A stretch of DNA of 64,000 bases from the NCBI RefSeq assembly GCF_001612825.1, contig NZ_BDBE01000006.1:62001-126000 (forward strand), in the 5' to 3' direction. Below are positions 32,596-43,129 of this stretch, one piece after another. Under the pieces are notes generated by a model. It saw only the letters and a program-made list of their open reading frames with translations, did no database searches and was not told where the DNA came from. The position numbers were made by a program, and so were the translations under genes. The DNA comes from Nocardia caishijiensis NBRC 108228. Its GTDB lineage: Bacteria > Actinomycetota > Actinomycetes > Mycobacteriales > Mycobacteriaceae. Positions within the stretch are counted from its first letter, which is position 1, and every line of letters starts with the position of its first letter.

Positions 32596-33627
32596 ATGGT
32601 CGACTACGACCTGCTCGTCCCCTACGGCTGGACCGAAGCCGTAGCTTCCGAATATCTCCCGCTGCTCGGCGATCTCGTGCCCGCACGCATCGTCCGGATG
32701 GATCGCAGCGAATGCGATGTGGTCGCACCGGGCGGCCCGTCTCGTGCCGCCTGCCCGCGTGACATCACCGGCTTGTGCACCGGCGACTGGGTCGGACTCG
32801 ATGCCGAAGGCACTGTGCGCCTGCTACTTCCGCGCCGTTCGGCGATCATGCGGTCGTCGGTGTCGGGGCGCTCGGTCGCCCAGGTGCTCGCCACCAATGT
32901 CGACACCGTGCTGATCTGCAGTGCCGCCGACGGTGACGTCGACCTGGGACGGATCGAGCGCATGCTCGCCCTCGCCTGGGAGAGCAATGCCCAACCCGTG
33001 GTCGTGCTCACCAAAGCCGATGCGGCGGATCATCTTCCGCTCGACGAGGTCCGTGCGGTCGCGCCGGGGGCGACGGTACTCGCGGTGAGCGCCGCCGCCG
33101 AGACAGGGCTGGATGTGCTCACGGCCGTGCTGCACGGCACGGTTGCCTTGATCGGTCCGTCCGGCGCGGGCAAGTCGACCCTGGCCAACGCCCTGCTCGG
33201 CGCGGAAGTGTTCGCCACCAACGCCGTTCGCGCGGTCGACGGCAAGGGCCGCCACACAACGGTCCACCGGGAGCTGCGACCGCTCCCCGGCGGCGGCACC
33301 CTCATCGACACACCGGGGCTACGCGGCATCGGCCTCTACGACGCCGCCGACGGTATCGGCAAGACCTTCAGCGACATCGAATCCCTCGCCGCTGATTGCC
33401 GTTTCGCCGACTGCGCGCACGAGACCGAGCCAGGCTGCGCGGTCCAGGCGGGCATCGCCGACGGCACCATCACCGAACGCCGCCTCACCAGCTACCGCAA
33501 GCTGGCGAAGGAGAACGAGTGGATGGCCGCGCGCACCGACAAGCGCCTGGCCGCCGAACGCGAACGCGCCTGGCGCTCGATCGCCAAACAACACCGCAAG
33601 CAGTACCGCGAACGCGGCTACCGCTGA
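32596..33627 (+). CDS. rsgA: Ribosome small-subunit GTPase RsgA
   Basis: 343 residues from ATG at 32596 with GAAGGA nine bases upstream. The G motifs come in the circularly permuted order that defines RsgA: G4 VVLTKADAAD, then G1 IGPSGAGKSTLANALLG (about residue 187), then G3 IDTPGLRGIG. A C-terminal zinc site follows (CRFADCAHETEPGCAV) and a basic tail (SIAKQHRKQYRERGYR). An OB domain precedes the GTPase. RsgA checks 30S maturation. It has no evident link with its cell-wall neighbours. Confidence 0.92.
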   Translation: MVDYDLLVPYGWTEAVASEYLPLLGDLVPARIVRMDRSECDVVAPGGPSRAACPRDITGLCTGDWVGLDAEGTVRLLLPRRSAIMRSSVSGRSVAQVLATNVDTVLICSAADGDVDLGRIERMLALAWESNAQPVVVLTKADAADHLPLDEVRAVAPGATVLAVSAAAETGLDVLTAVLHGTVALIGPSGAGKSTLANALLGAEVFATNAVRAVDGKGRHTTVHRELRPLPGGGTLIDTPGLRGIGLYDAADGIGKTFSDIESLAADCRFADCAHETEPGCAVQAGIADGTITERRLTSYRKLAKENEWMAARTDKRLAAERERAWRSIAKQHRKQYRERGYR

Positions 33628-33636
33628 CCCAACCGA

Positions 33637-35535
33637 TCAGCTGGGGTCGATGCCGTAGAGGCGGGCCCAGTTCTCACGGCTGGTGAGTTCGGGGACCGCC
33701 GCGCGGTATTCGGCCTGGAGCCTGGGCAGTTCGCGGCGGAGTTTGCGCAGCGTGCGGTAGGTGCGGATGAGCAGAGCACGGGCGCGGGCCTTGTCGCGGC
33801 GGCGCACGCGCACGCCCGACTGGGACGCGTCGGTGACGACGACGTGGTCGAACAGGCCCACATGCCACCAGTGCGCGTCCTCGCGGGTGACCCCGATCAA
33901 GCCGTGCTGGGTACGTCCGGTCCACTGCGTGATCGCGCGCTTGATGAGCACCAGGGTGATGCGGCTCGGCTCACCACTCGCGCGGCGCACCTGGATCTCG
34001 GCCGAGTTCACCGGCGGGGTCGCGGCGGGATGCTTGATGGTCTCGGGGTAGTCGTTGCGGGAGCCGCGGGCCGCGGCCAGTGCCTCGATGCCACCGTCGC
34101 GCAGCACCTTCGGACCCTTCATGAAGTCCTCGATGCCCTGCAGGGTGGTGTGCACCAGGCCGTACTGCATGCCGACGAGATGTTCGGCGATGTAGCGGAA
34201 GAAGTCCTTGGTGACGGACTTGGCGTCCAGATCGGTGTGCAGGGCGCCGACGATGAGCGAGTTGCGCGTGGAGAAGTAGCGCGCCCAGTCGTCGTAGTCC
34301 TTCCAGTAGAAGTCGGCGTGCCAGACGGCGGCGTTGGGCAGGGTGACGGTGACGAAACCGTTCTCGCGGGCGCGGATGCCGTATTCGACATCGTCCCACT
34401 GGAAGAAGATCGGGACCGGAAGGCCGATCTTCTTCACGACCTCGGCCGGGATCAGGCAGGTCCACCAGGCGTTGTAGCCCGCGTCGACGCGGCGCTCCTG
34501 GTTCTTCTTGAGCATGGAGGTGTTGCGCAGTGCCTTGGGCACCTTCTGCCCGTGCTTGAGCTCACCCAGGCGCACGTCCTCGGCGCCGACATTGAGGTAG
34601 TCGGGGTTGAGCAGGAACAGCATCTGCGCGCCGACCAGGGTGGGATCGACGGTCAGGTTCGCGAAGGCCTGTAGGCGCAGGACGGTCTCGGGCTCGCAGA
34701 GGATGTCGTCGTCCATCAGGATGACGTCGGCGTGCTCGTTGGCCGCCGACACCTCGTACAGCCCACGGGTGAAGCCGCCCGCGCCACCGAGATTCGGCTG
34801 ACGGATGTAGCGCAGCTTGTCGCCGAAATCGGGGCGGACCTGCTGGAACAGCGGCCGGTTCTCCACCGGGTCGGTGCCCTGGTCGACGACGTAGACCGCG
34901 TCGATGGCGGCCAGCACCGTGGGGTCCGAGGCCAGTGCGGCGACGGTGTGGGCGCAGTCCTCGGCGCGGTTGAAGGTGCAGATCGCGATGGCGACCGGGC
35001 GAACCGTCTCGGGGGCCGCGGCGGTCCAGGTCAGTTCGGTGATGTCGAGTTCGCCGCCGATCGCGTCGAACTCGAGCCACAGCGCGCCACCGTCGACGTA
35101 CTGGTCCAGCGGCGCGGTCAGGCTCACGAACCCGCTGCTGGTCGCCACCAGCGAGGCGACGATGCGGCGGTGTCCGGCGATGTCGGAGGCGACCAGGCGC
35201 ACATTGGCCTTGTTGCCCACCTGCAGGTTCGCGGTGGCGGTCACCTCGGTGACGGTGGTCCAGCGCTGCCAGTAGCTGGCGGCGAACCGGCCGAAGTAGG
35301 TGTTGGTGTGGGCGGTCGCACCCTTGGGCAGGTGCAGCGACAGGCGCTCGCGGATGGCGGCACCGCCCTTGACGACGGCGTAGAGCTCGTCGCTCACCCG
35401 CGCCGACGGGCCGGTGAAGATACCCCTGGCCAGAACCAAGCGTTCGGGTGCCGAGTGTTCACCACGCAGTGACGCGGGTGCGGCCTCGTGCCGTTCGTTC
35501 GATTCGGTCACGACTCGAGTAGCCGACTGCTCCAT
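33637..35535 (-). CDS. glfT2: Bifunctional galactofuranosyltransferase GlfT2
   Basis: 632 residues from ATG at 35535, which has GAGGA just upstream; ATG 35628 is rejected. Length is close to the 637 residues of M. tuberculosis GlfT2. An N-terminal beta-sandwich (HTNTYFGRFAASYWQRWTTVTEVT) precedes the GT-A core with IAICTFNRAEDCAHTVAALA, NLGGAGGFTRGLYE, the metal triple D275-D276-D277 (VILMDDDILCEP), the acceptor region (FFQWDDVEYGIRARENGF) and AVWHADFYWKDYDDW with the conserved His. A C-terminal helical region ends the protein. It polymerises galactan with alternating beta-1,5 and beta-1,6 links. It is monocistronic here, convergent with rsgA. Confidence 0.95.
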   Translation of the reverse strand: MEQSATRVVTESNERHEAAPASLRGEHSAPERLVLARGIFTGPSARVSDELYAVVKGGAAIRERLSLHLPKGATAHTNTYFGRFAASYWQRWTTVTEVTATANLQVGNKANVRLVASDIAGHRRIVASLVATSSGFVSLTAPLDQYVDGGALWLEFDAIGGELDITELTWTAAAPETVRPVAIAICTFNRAEDCAHTVAALASDPTVLAAIDAVYVVDQGTDPVENRPLFQQVRPDFGDKLRYIRQPNLGGAGGFTRGLYEVSAANEHADVILMDDDILCEPETVLRLQAFANLTVDPTLVGAQMLFLLNPDYLNVGAEDVRLGELKHGQKVPKALRNTSMLKKNQERRVDAGYNAWWTCLIPAEVVKKIGLPVPIFFQWDDVEYGIRARENGFVTVTLPNAAVWHADFYWKDYDDWARYFSTRNSLIVGALHTDLDAKSVTKDFFRYIAEHLVGMQYGLVHTTLQGIEDFMKGPKVLRDGGIEALAAARGSRNDYPETIKHPAATPPVNSAEIQVRRASGEPSRITLVLIKRAITQWTGRTQHGLIGVTREDAHWWHVGLFDHVVVTDASQSGVRVRRRDKARARALLIRTYRTLRKLRRELPRLQAEYRAAVPELTSRENWARLYGIDPS

Positions 35536-35645
35536 GAAGTCCTCGAAATTCTCGGTATCGACTGCGCCGACGCAAGCAGTCACGTAAGGAAAGGGCGGCG
35601 CGGCGGGCGGGGTGAGGATATCAATCACCGCCGGGCCTGGCGCCG

Positions 35646-36167
35646 TCAGTGAGGGGTAACAGCACCCCGCGCGTGTTGCTCACCGGTTGCCTCGGTGCCG
35701 GTGAACACGAATTTGTCGTAGGCCCAATAACGGAATACGACAGCAAGCGTCTGGCCGATGACGGTGGCGGAAATGTTGTCCGACAGCGGCGACGACAGTT
35801 CCAGCACATAGCGGGAAAAGCCGAGGCAGCCCAGTTGCAGGCCGATCGCCACGACATTCACCAGCGCGTACAGCAGGTATTCGCGGCCCGCGCTGCCGGA
35901 CTTCTTGTGCGCGAAGGTCCACCACTTGTTGCCGAAGTAGGTGACCACCGTGGCCACCACGATCGCGATGATCTTCGCGGTGAGCGGCGAGTGATAGAGC
36001 ACACCCTCCGACAGCGACAGACCGCCACCCCAGAACACCAGCAGGTTGTACGTACCGGCGTCGACGAGGAAGCCGACCGCGCCGACGATGAGGAACGCCG
36101 CCCCCTGCCGCAACGCCGTCGTCACCTTCGTCAGCAGCGAAACCGGCGGAACATCTTGATGCGACAC
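35646..36167 (-). CDS. GtrA-like four-helix membrane protein (first copy)
   Basis: 173 residues from GTG at 36167, with TACCGT (36180-36175) seven bases upstream, so probably leaderless. Four membrane segments and the GtrA signatures (FLIVGAVGFLVDAGTYNLLV; VVATVVTYFGNKWWTFAHK; VIGQTLAVVFRYWAYDKFVF). GtrA proteins are thought to flip or present polyprenyl-phosphate sugars. It is divergent from the GT2/DUF2142 operon, which suggests a common glycan pathway. A second GtrA-like gene is at 51 kb. Confidence 0.88.
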   Translation of the reverse strand: MSHQDVPPVSLLTKVTTALRQGAAFLIVGAVGFLVDAGTYNLLVFWGGGLSLSEGVLYHSPLTAKIIAIVVATVVTYFGNKWWTFAHKKSGSAGREYLLYALVNVVAIGLQLGCLGFSRYVLELSSPLSDNISATVIGQTLAVVFRYWAYDKFVFTGTEATGEQHARGAVTPH

Positions 36168-36232
36168 GGACCCGACGGTAACCGGCCACCACCCCCGACC
36201 CCGAGGAGGGGCGGCCACAAAGGGAGCCGGTA

Positions 36233-36278
36233 GGGCCGCGAACACGCGGCGCCCGCGCCGCCAAAGGTGCTGTACCCT
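36233..36278 (+). promoter_or_regulatory. Promoter of the GT2/DUF2142 operon with the shared module
   Basis: TACCCT at 36273-36278 looks like a -10 box about 43 bases before the GTG. The 21-base module at 36233-36253 differs by one base from 28617-28637 upstream of wzm. Confidence 0.5.
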
Positions 36279-36320
36279 CCCGGTGACCCTTCTACTGCCT
36301 ACATCTGAGGATTGACCCGG

Positions 36321-37289
36321 GTGGACTCCACCGAGCTTCGCATTGCCGCCGTGGTCCCCTGCCACAACGAGGAGGCCGCGGTCGCCAAGGTCGTCGCCGA
36401 CCTGAAGGCCGCCGTGCCGGGGATCGTCGTCTACGTCTACGACAACCTGAGCACCGACCGCACCGCCGAATGCGCCCGCGAGGCCGGGGCGATCGTGCGC
36501 TACGAGAACACCAAGGGCAAGGGCAATGTGGTTCGCCGCGCCTTCGCCGACATCGAGGCCGACGTCTACCTGATGATCGACGGCGACGACACCTACGAGG
36601 CGTCGGCGGCCCCGCTGATGATCAAGACGCTGCTCGAGGGCCCCTACGACCACGTGCTCGGCGTGCGCAAGCAGGACGACACCGACACCAGCGCCTACCG
36701 CTCCGGCCACGAGACCGGCAACAAGGTGCTCAACGGCGTGGTCGGCAAGGTGTTCGGCGAGAACGTCGAGGACATGCTGAGCGGCTTCCGGGTGTTCTCG
36801 CGCCGGTTCGTGAAGAGCTTCCCCGCGGTCTCGCGCGAATTCGAGATCGAGACCGAGCTGACCGTCCACTCGCTGCACCTGCGGGTGCCGCAGACCGCGG
36901 TGCAGGTCGGCTTCCGCGACCGTCCGGCGGGCAGCGAGTCCAAGCTGCGCACCTACCGCGACGGCACCAAGATCCTGGCCCTGATCCTCGGCTTGGCCCG
37001 GCACGAACGCCCGGTCGCCTTCTACGGCCTGTTCGGCACGATCACCTGGCTGATCGCGATCATCCTGACCGTGCCGATCGTGATCGACTTCTACAACACC
37101 CACGAGGTGGCGCGGTTCCCGACGCTGTTCCTCGGGTTCACCCTGGTGCTGCTCGGCAGCCTGGCCTGGACCGCCGGGCTGATCCTCGACGGCATCCGCC
37201 GGTCGCGACACGAGGCCGCGCGCCTGGTGTACCTGCGCTATTCGGCCGCCGGTGTGAGCGAGGACATCGCGGCCGGAGACCGTCGGTGA
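36321..37289 (+). CDS. GT2 polyprenyl-phosphate glycosyltransferase (DPM1/GtrB-like)
   Basis: 322 residues from GTG at 36321, ten bases after CTGAGG. The N-terminal GT-A domain has VVPCHNEEAAVAKVVADL, the nucleotide and metal sites (VYVYDNLSTDRTAECA; LMIDGDDTYEA) and ENVEDMLSGFRVFSRRFVKS. Two C-terminal membrane segments (FYGLFGTITWLIAIILTVPI; FLGFTLVLLGSLAWTAGLIL) match GtrB-like enzymes that transfer a sugar onto polyprenyl phosphate. Together with the divergent GtrA protein and the next GT-C-type protein it forms a sugar-transfer module of the kind that decorates surface glycans; the sugar is unknown. Confidence 0.88.
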   Translation: MDSTELRIAAVVPCHNEEAAVAKVVADLKAAVPGIVVYVYDNLSTDRTAECAREAGAIVRYENTKGKGNVVRRAFADIEADVYLMIDGDDTYEASAAPLMIKTLLEGPYDHVLGVRKQDDTDTSAYRSGHETGNKVLNGVVGKVFGENVEDMLSGFRVFSRRFVKSFPAVSREFEIETELTVHSLHLRVPQTAVQVGFRDRPAGSESKLRTYRDGTKILALILGLARHERPVAFYGLFGTITWLIAIILTVPIVIDFYNTHEVARFPTLFLGFTLVLLGSLAWTAGLILDGIRRSRHEAARLVYLRYSAAGVSEDIAAGDRR

Positions 37290-38806
37290 CCAGCACCGTC
37301 GAAGACGAGACCACTGTCGCCACCGAGCCGGTTCCCGCGACCTCGCGCACGGACCGGCTGCTCGCTCCGCTCGCCGCGCTGACCGGCCGGTTCGGTGCCG
37401 CGACGGTCGCGTTCGCGGTGCTCGCAACGGTGTTCGGCGCCCTGTTCGCCGTGCTCACCCCGGCGTTCTGGGGTCATGACGAGATCACCCAGTTCGGTCG
37501 CGCCTACCAGGTGGCGCACGGCGGGGTGTTCCCGCAGCGCATCCACGACGATCGCGGTGTCGCCTACGGCGGGCAGATCCCGGTGAGCATCGACGAGCTC
37601 ATGGGCTACGCCTTCCGCGACTACAACGACAACCCCGAGGAACCCGGCGCGATGGTCGCCGACCCCGGCGCCTACGACCGGCTCACCGGCGCCGACATCT
37701 CCTCGGCGACCCGGCCGATGTGGTTCACCAACACCGCCGCCTACTCCCCCGTGCCGTATGTGCCCGCCGCCGTCGGCATCCGGGCCGGTGAGGCGCTCGG
37801 CCTGAACATCGGTGGGATGTACCTGCTGACCCGCCTGGCCGGGCTGGCGACCTACCTCGCGGTGGTCGGGTTCGCGCTCTACGCGCTGCGCCGGCGGCGC
37901 ACCCAGTGGCTGGTGTTCACCGTCGCCGTGCTGCCGATCGCGTTGTTCCAGGCGGGCACCGTCACCGCCGACACGCTCACCAACGCGCTGGCCATCCTGG
38001 TGTCGGCGCTGGTGGTGAAGGCGCTGTTCGTCGGTGACCGGCTGAGCAGGCCCGAGACCGCCGCCCTGCTGGCCGCGACGATCGCGCTGCCGCTGAGCAA
38101 ACCGGCCTACGTGCTGATCGCCATGCTGATCGTGGTCGTGCCCGCCGAACGGCTCGGCTTCACCGGCAAGCTGAAGGTGCTGCCCTGGGTGTTCGCGGTG
38201 ACCGGCGGCACGCTGTTCCTGGTCTGGACCAAGATCGCCGCACCGACCGGCGACGGCATGAGCCTGATGCGGCCGCCACACCAGTGGGGGCAGGTGCGTC
38301 CCGGCGACCAGCTGCGCGGAATCCTCGGCGACCCGGTGCAGTTCGTGCACACCTTCGGCGAGAGCATCGCGCTGCGCGATCACCGCTGGTTCAACCAGTT
38401 CTTCGGCGAACTCGGCTTCGCCTACGTCGACGCGCCCGCGCTGACCATGCTGGCCTGCCTGATCGCCTTCGCGGTGAGCTTCGGCACGGCCGACCTGATG
38501 ACGAGCACGCGGCGCCGCACCCTGATCGTCGCTGCGACGGGCCTCGCCAGCGTCGCGATGGTCTACGTGACGCTGTACATGTCGTTCACGCCGGTGGACT
38601 ACTACATCATCGACGGTGTGCAGGGCCGGTACTTCGTGCCGCTGGCCATCCTCGGGATCGCGGTGGTGATCCGCTGGGTGCCCCTGCGACTGCGCGACGC
38701 CGACGGTGTGGTGCCGACCCGTGGACCGGGGCTCACCGTTGCCTGTGCGTCGCTGGTCGCGCTGATCGCCGCTGCCGCAACGTATTACACCGTCGTCTGG
38801 GGCTGA
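37286..38806 (+). CDS. DUF2142 integral membrane protein, putative GT-C glycosyltransferase
   Basis: 506 residues from GTG at 37286, overlapping the previous stop as GTGA. About 11 membrane segments. After the first helix, an acidic pair in TPAFWGHDEITQFGRAYQVA is placed as in GT-C enzymes. The later part contains QAGTVTADTLTNALAILVSAL and PVDYYIIDGVQGRYFVPLAI, which is characteristic of DUF2142. It probably uses the polyprenyl-phosphate sugar made by the preceding enzyme on the outside face. Acceptor unknown. Confidence 0.82.
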   Translation: MTSTVEDETTVATEPVPATSRTDRLLAPLAALTGRFGAATVAFAVLATVFGALFAVLTPAFWGHDEITQFGRAYQVAHGGVFPQRIHDDRGVAYGGQIPVSIDELMGYAFRDYNDNPEEPGAMVADPGAYDRLTGADISSATRPMWFTNTAAYSPVPYVPAAVGIRAGEALGLNIGGMYLLTRLAGLATYLAVVGFALYALRRRRTQWLVFTVAVLPIALFQAGTVTADTLTNALAILVSALVVKALFVGDRLSRPETAALLAATIALPLSKPAYVLIAMLIVVVPAERLGFTGKLKVLPWVFAVTGGTLFLVWTKIAAPTGDGMSLMRPPHQWGQVRPGDQLRGILGDPVQFVHTFGESIALRDHRWFNQFFGELGFAYVDAPALTMLACLIAFAVSFGTADLMTSTRRRTLIVAATGLASVAMVYVTLYMSFTPVDYYIIDGVQGRYFVPLAILGIAVVIRWVPLRLRDADGVVPTRGPGLTVACASLVALIAAAATYYTVVWG

Positions 38807-38828
38807 CCCCGGACGACGGTGTATTCCG

Positions 38829-40136
<1,308 letters not shown>

Positions 40137-40838
40137 ATGCTGATGAGGAAATTCGCCGCCACCTCGGCGCTGCTGATCGCCGCCATGGGCGTCGCCGCCG
40201 GCACCGCGCACGCCGAAGAGGCCCCGGCCGCCGCGGCCCCGATCAACTACACCGCCGACATCGTCGACGACTCGAAGGCCGTCGTCACCACCGACGCGGG
40301 CTCGATGGTCGTCGAGGACAACGTCCTGAAGATCAAGGCGGCCGACGGCACCGTCGTCGCGGGCACCCCGCTGGCGTTCCGCATCGAAGAGCACGAGCTC
40401 CCGATCGTGGCCGAGATCTCCGGCAACACCGCCACCCTCACCCCCGTGATGGACCCGGCCAAGGCTGTCTACAAGCCGGTCGCCCTGCCCTACGAGGCGC
40501 AGGCGCCCTGGAAGACCGAGTACGACCGTGAGGTCGCGGCGTTCAACCGCCTGAAGGACACCATCTCCGTCGGCGCCACCATGGGTGCGCTCGTCGGTGG
40601 TCTCGGTGGCGCGGCTGTCGGCTGCATCGCCGGTGCCGGTGCCGGTCTGGTCCTGACCGGTGCCCTCCTCGCGCTGTTCGGCGCGGGCCCGCTGGCGGGC
40701 TGCATCGCCGGTGCCGCCGCTGTGGGCTTCCTCGGTGTGCTTGCCGGTCAGCTGTTCGTCACCGCGCCGGTCGCCATCGGTGCGGCGATCCAGTACTTCG
40801 CCACCGTCACCTCGCCGTTCACTCCCCCGGCCAAGTAA
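40137..40838 (+). CDS. Exported protein with two Gly/Ala-rich hydrophobic repeats, unknown
   Basis: 233 residues from ATG at 40137. A signal peptide (MLMRKFAATSALLIAAMGVA) is cleaved probably after THA-EEA. The middle is a beta-rich domain of about 100 residues (VDDSKAVVTTDAGSMVVEDN; LKIKAADGTVVAGTPLAFRI). The C-terminal part has two similar hydrophobic segments (GGLGGAAVGCIAGAGAGLVL and GAGPLAGCIAGAAAVGFLGV), each with a cysteine in GCIAGA. The pattern suggests membrane or envelope insertion as a helical hairpin. It recalls small envelope proteins of Nocardia and Rhodococcus, but I recognise no named family. Confidence 0.72.
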   Translation: MLMRKFAATSALLIAAMGVAAGTAHAEEAPAAAAPINYTADIVDDSKAVVTTDAGSMVVEDNVLKIKAADGTVVAGTPLAFRIEEHELPIVAEISGNTATLTPVMDPAKAVYKPVALPYEAQAPWKTEYDREVAAFNRLKDTISVGATMGALVGGLGGAAVGCIAGAGAGLVLTGALLALFGAGPLAGCIAGAAAVGFLGVLAGQLFVTAPVAIGAAIQYFATVTSPFTPPAK

Positions 40839-40960
40839 TTCCGGTTCCGAACGGGTGACAACCGAACTCGCGTAACCGCATTCGCGAGTGGGTGGATACT
40901 CTGGTGCCCCGACGTGACTCGAAAGAGTCGCGGCGGGGCACCTGTCGTTTCGGCCGGGCC

Positions 40961-42010
40961 TCAGGCGGTCCTGGCGCGTTCGGCGGGCGCCACCGCTTCC
41001 CGCACGAACTTGGCGACCCGTCCGAGCGCCGAACGACTCTCCGGCATGTCCGGCAGGATGCTCATGAAGGCGTGCACCTGCCCCCGCCACAGCTCGAGTG
41101 TGTGCGGCACACCCGCCGCACCGAGCCGATGGGCCATGAGTTCGCAGTCGTAGCGCAGCAATTCGTCTTCGGCCGCGATCAGCAGTACCGGCGGCAACCC
41201 GGCCAGGTCGGCATTGACCGGCGAGAGCCTCGTATCGAGCGGACCCTCGTGCTCGGCGCCGAGGCGGACCACGGCCTCCAGCCCGGCCAGCGGAATATAG
41301 GCGTCGCGGCGCACATTCACGTAGTCCTTCTTCGCCCGGTAGTCCAGATCGAGCAGCGGACTCAAGCCGACGAGACCGGCGGGCAGCGGCAATCCGATGT
41401 CGCGGGCGCGCAGCGCGGTGGCGAAGGTGAGGAACCCGCCCGCCGAGTCACCGGCGAAGACGATGCGGCCCGGATCGGCGCCGTGACGCAGCAGCCAGCG
41501 GTAGGCCAGGACGCAGTCGTCGATGGCGGCGTCGATCGAACCGGGCAGCTGACGGTATTCCACATTGAGCACCGGCAGCCCGGTCCGCCTGGCCAGCCCG
41601 GCGGCGACCGCACGATGGGTCGACAATCCGCAGACCGCGAAGCCGCCACCGTGCAGATACAGCAGCGCACCGTGGCGCAGCGCCCGCGAGGCGCCCGCGG
41701 GCCGGATCATCTCCATCTTGAATCCGTCGAGCTGGATCTGTTCGCGCTCGATGCCCGTCGGTTCGGGGCGCAGCCGCGCGAGCAGGTCGACGGCGATTCC
41801 GCCGATGGGAATGGTTCGCCGGTTGATGGGGACGGTGCGCAGCAGCGGTCCGACGACGCCGACGCAGGCACCCATCAGCACGCGCGACGCGGTGCTCGTC
41901 CGCCCGGAGTTGACGACGATTCCCGCGGCCTTCGGGCTGGTGGTGACCCTTGGGGCGGCGGGGACGATCCCGCTCAGCACACCGGGCCTGCCGATCTTCG
42001 AGGCTTCCAT
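40961..42010 (-). CDS. Alpha/beta hydrolase, hormone-sensitive-lipase family
   Basis: 349 residues from ATG at 42010, preceded by GAGGTAGGTG. Oxyanion-hole motif HGGG (LLYLHGGGFAVCGLSTHR), nucleophile serine in FAGDSAGGFL, acid in LLIAAEDELLRYD and His in GQVHAFMSI, the complete HSL-type triad. Likely a cytoplasmic or loosely membrane-associated esterase for short acyl esters or lipids (LipN/LipH-like). The upstream region 42071-42123 contains repeated operator-like sequences. Confidence 0.9.
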   Translation of the reverse strand: MEASKIGRPGVLSGIVPAAPRVTTSPKAAGIVVNSGRTSTASRVLMGACVGVVGPLLRTVPINRRTIPIGGIAVDLLARLRPEPTGIEREQIQLDGFKMEMIRPAGASRALRHGALLYLHGGGFAVCGLSTHRAVAAGLARRTGLPVLNVEYRQLPGSIDAAIDDCVLAYRWLLRHGADPGRIVFAGDSAGGFLTFATALRARDIGLPLPAGLVGLSPLLDLDYRAKKDYVNVRRDAYIPLAGLEAVVRLGAEHEGPLDTRLSPVNADLAGLPPVLLIAAEDELLRYDCELMAHRLGAAGVPHTLELWRGQVHAFMSILPDMPESRSALGRVAKFVREAVAPAERARTA

Positions 42011-42070
42011 CGCGCACCTACCTCACACTGGCGCGCCGACCCGGTGGCCCGGGGCGCGAGCCCCGGATCG

Positions 42071-42123
42071 GATGTCGACGCTGACATCTAACACAGTGAT
42101 GTTTCACACATCGACGCTCACAT
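42071..42123. promoter_or_regulatory. Repeated operator-like sequences upstream of the HSL-type hydrolase
   Basis: GATGTC (42071-42076) and GACATC (42083-42088) form a perfect 6-base inverted repeat; GATGT (42098-42102) and ACATC (42108-42112) form another. TCGACGCT followed by G/C and ACAT occurs twice in direct orientation (42075-42087 and 42111-42123), 36 bases apart. This density of arms points to a regulator binding two adjacent sites. The regulator is not adjacent. Confidence 0.5.
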
Positions 42124-42253
42124 AATCAGATGAACGCCGTCGTGTCCCAGTTATCGCCCGACACACCCGGCGGCGAAACGTTCGTGATCAATTCGTCCAC
42201 GTGTCGGAACCTCCCCGACTCCTGCGGTGCCGGAGCTGGCAGACTTGCCACCT

Positions 42254-43126
42254 ATGCGCGGAATCATCTTGGCGGGCGGCACCGGATCGCGGCTGCACCC
42301 GATCACGCGCGGGGTGAGCAAGCAGCTCGTCCCGGTCTACGACAAACCGATGGTCTACTACCCCTTGTCCACCCTCATGTTGGCAGGGATCGACGACATT
42401 CTCGTCATCACCACGCCGGAGGACGCCGAGGCGTTCACCCGGTTGCTCGGTGACGGCAGCCAGTTCGGGGTGTCTATCAGCTACGTGGTCCAGCCCGAAC
42501 CCGACGGCCTGGCCAGGGCGTTCGTGCTCGGCGCCGACCACATCGGCACCGAACCCGCCGCGCTCGTGCTCGGCGACAACATCTTCCACGGGCCAGGCCT
42601 CGGCGCCAGCCTGCACCGCTTCCACGACATCGACGGCGGCGCGGTGTTCGCCTACTGGGTGAGCGACCCCACCGCCTACGGCGTGGTCGAGTTCGTGGAC
42701 GGCCGCGCGGTCTCCATCGAGGAGAAGCCGAAGGTGCCGCGCTCCAACTACGCCATCCCCGGTCTGTACTTCTACGACAACGACGTGGTCGAGATCGCGC
42801 GCGAGCTGCGACCGTCGGCGCGCGGGGAGTACGAGATCACCGACATCAACCGCGCCTACCTCGAACAGGGCAGGCTCAGCGTCGACGTGCTCGCGCGCGG
42901 CACCGCCTGGCTCGACACCGGCACCTTCGACTCGCTGCTCGACGCCGCCAACTACGTGCGGACCATCGAGGAGCGTCAGGGCCTCAAGATCGGGGTACCC
43001 GAGGAGGTGGCGTGGCGGCGCGGCCTGATCTCCGACGATCAACTGTGCGCGCTCGCCGCGCCGATGGTGCGCTCGGGCTACGGGCGCTACCTGCTCGACC
43101 TGATCGACCGAGGAAAAGACTGGTAG
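42254..43126 (+). CDS. rmlA: Glucose-1-phosphate thymidylyltransferase RmlA
   Basis: 290 residues from ATG at 42254. The nucleotidyltransferase signature [20 protein letters not shown] is at the very N-terminus, which fixes the start, followed by [32 protein letters not shown] with the metal Asp, and [20 protein letters not shown]. It couples dTTP with glucose-1-phosphate, the first step to dTDP-rhamnose. rmlC starts three bases after its stop. Confidence 0.95.
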   Translation: MRGIILAGGTGSRLHPITRGVSKQLVPVYDKPMVYYPLSTLMLAGIDDILVITTPEDAEAFTRLLGDGSQFGVSISYVVQPEPDGLARAFVLGADHIGTEPAALVLGDNIFHGPGLGASLHRFHDIDGGAVFAYWVSDPTAYGVVEFVDGRAVSIEEKPKVPRSNYAIPGLYFYDNDVVEIARELRPSARGEYEITDINRAYLEQGRLSVDVLARGTAWLDTGTFDSLLDAANYVRTIEERQGLKIGVPEEVAWRRGLISDDQLCALAAPMVRSGYGRYLLDLIDRGKDW

Positions 43127-43129
43127 CGC

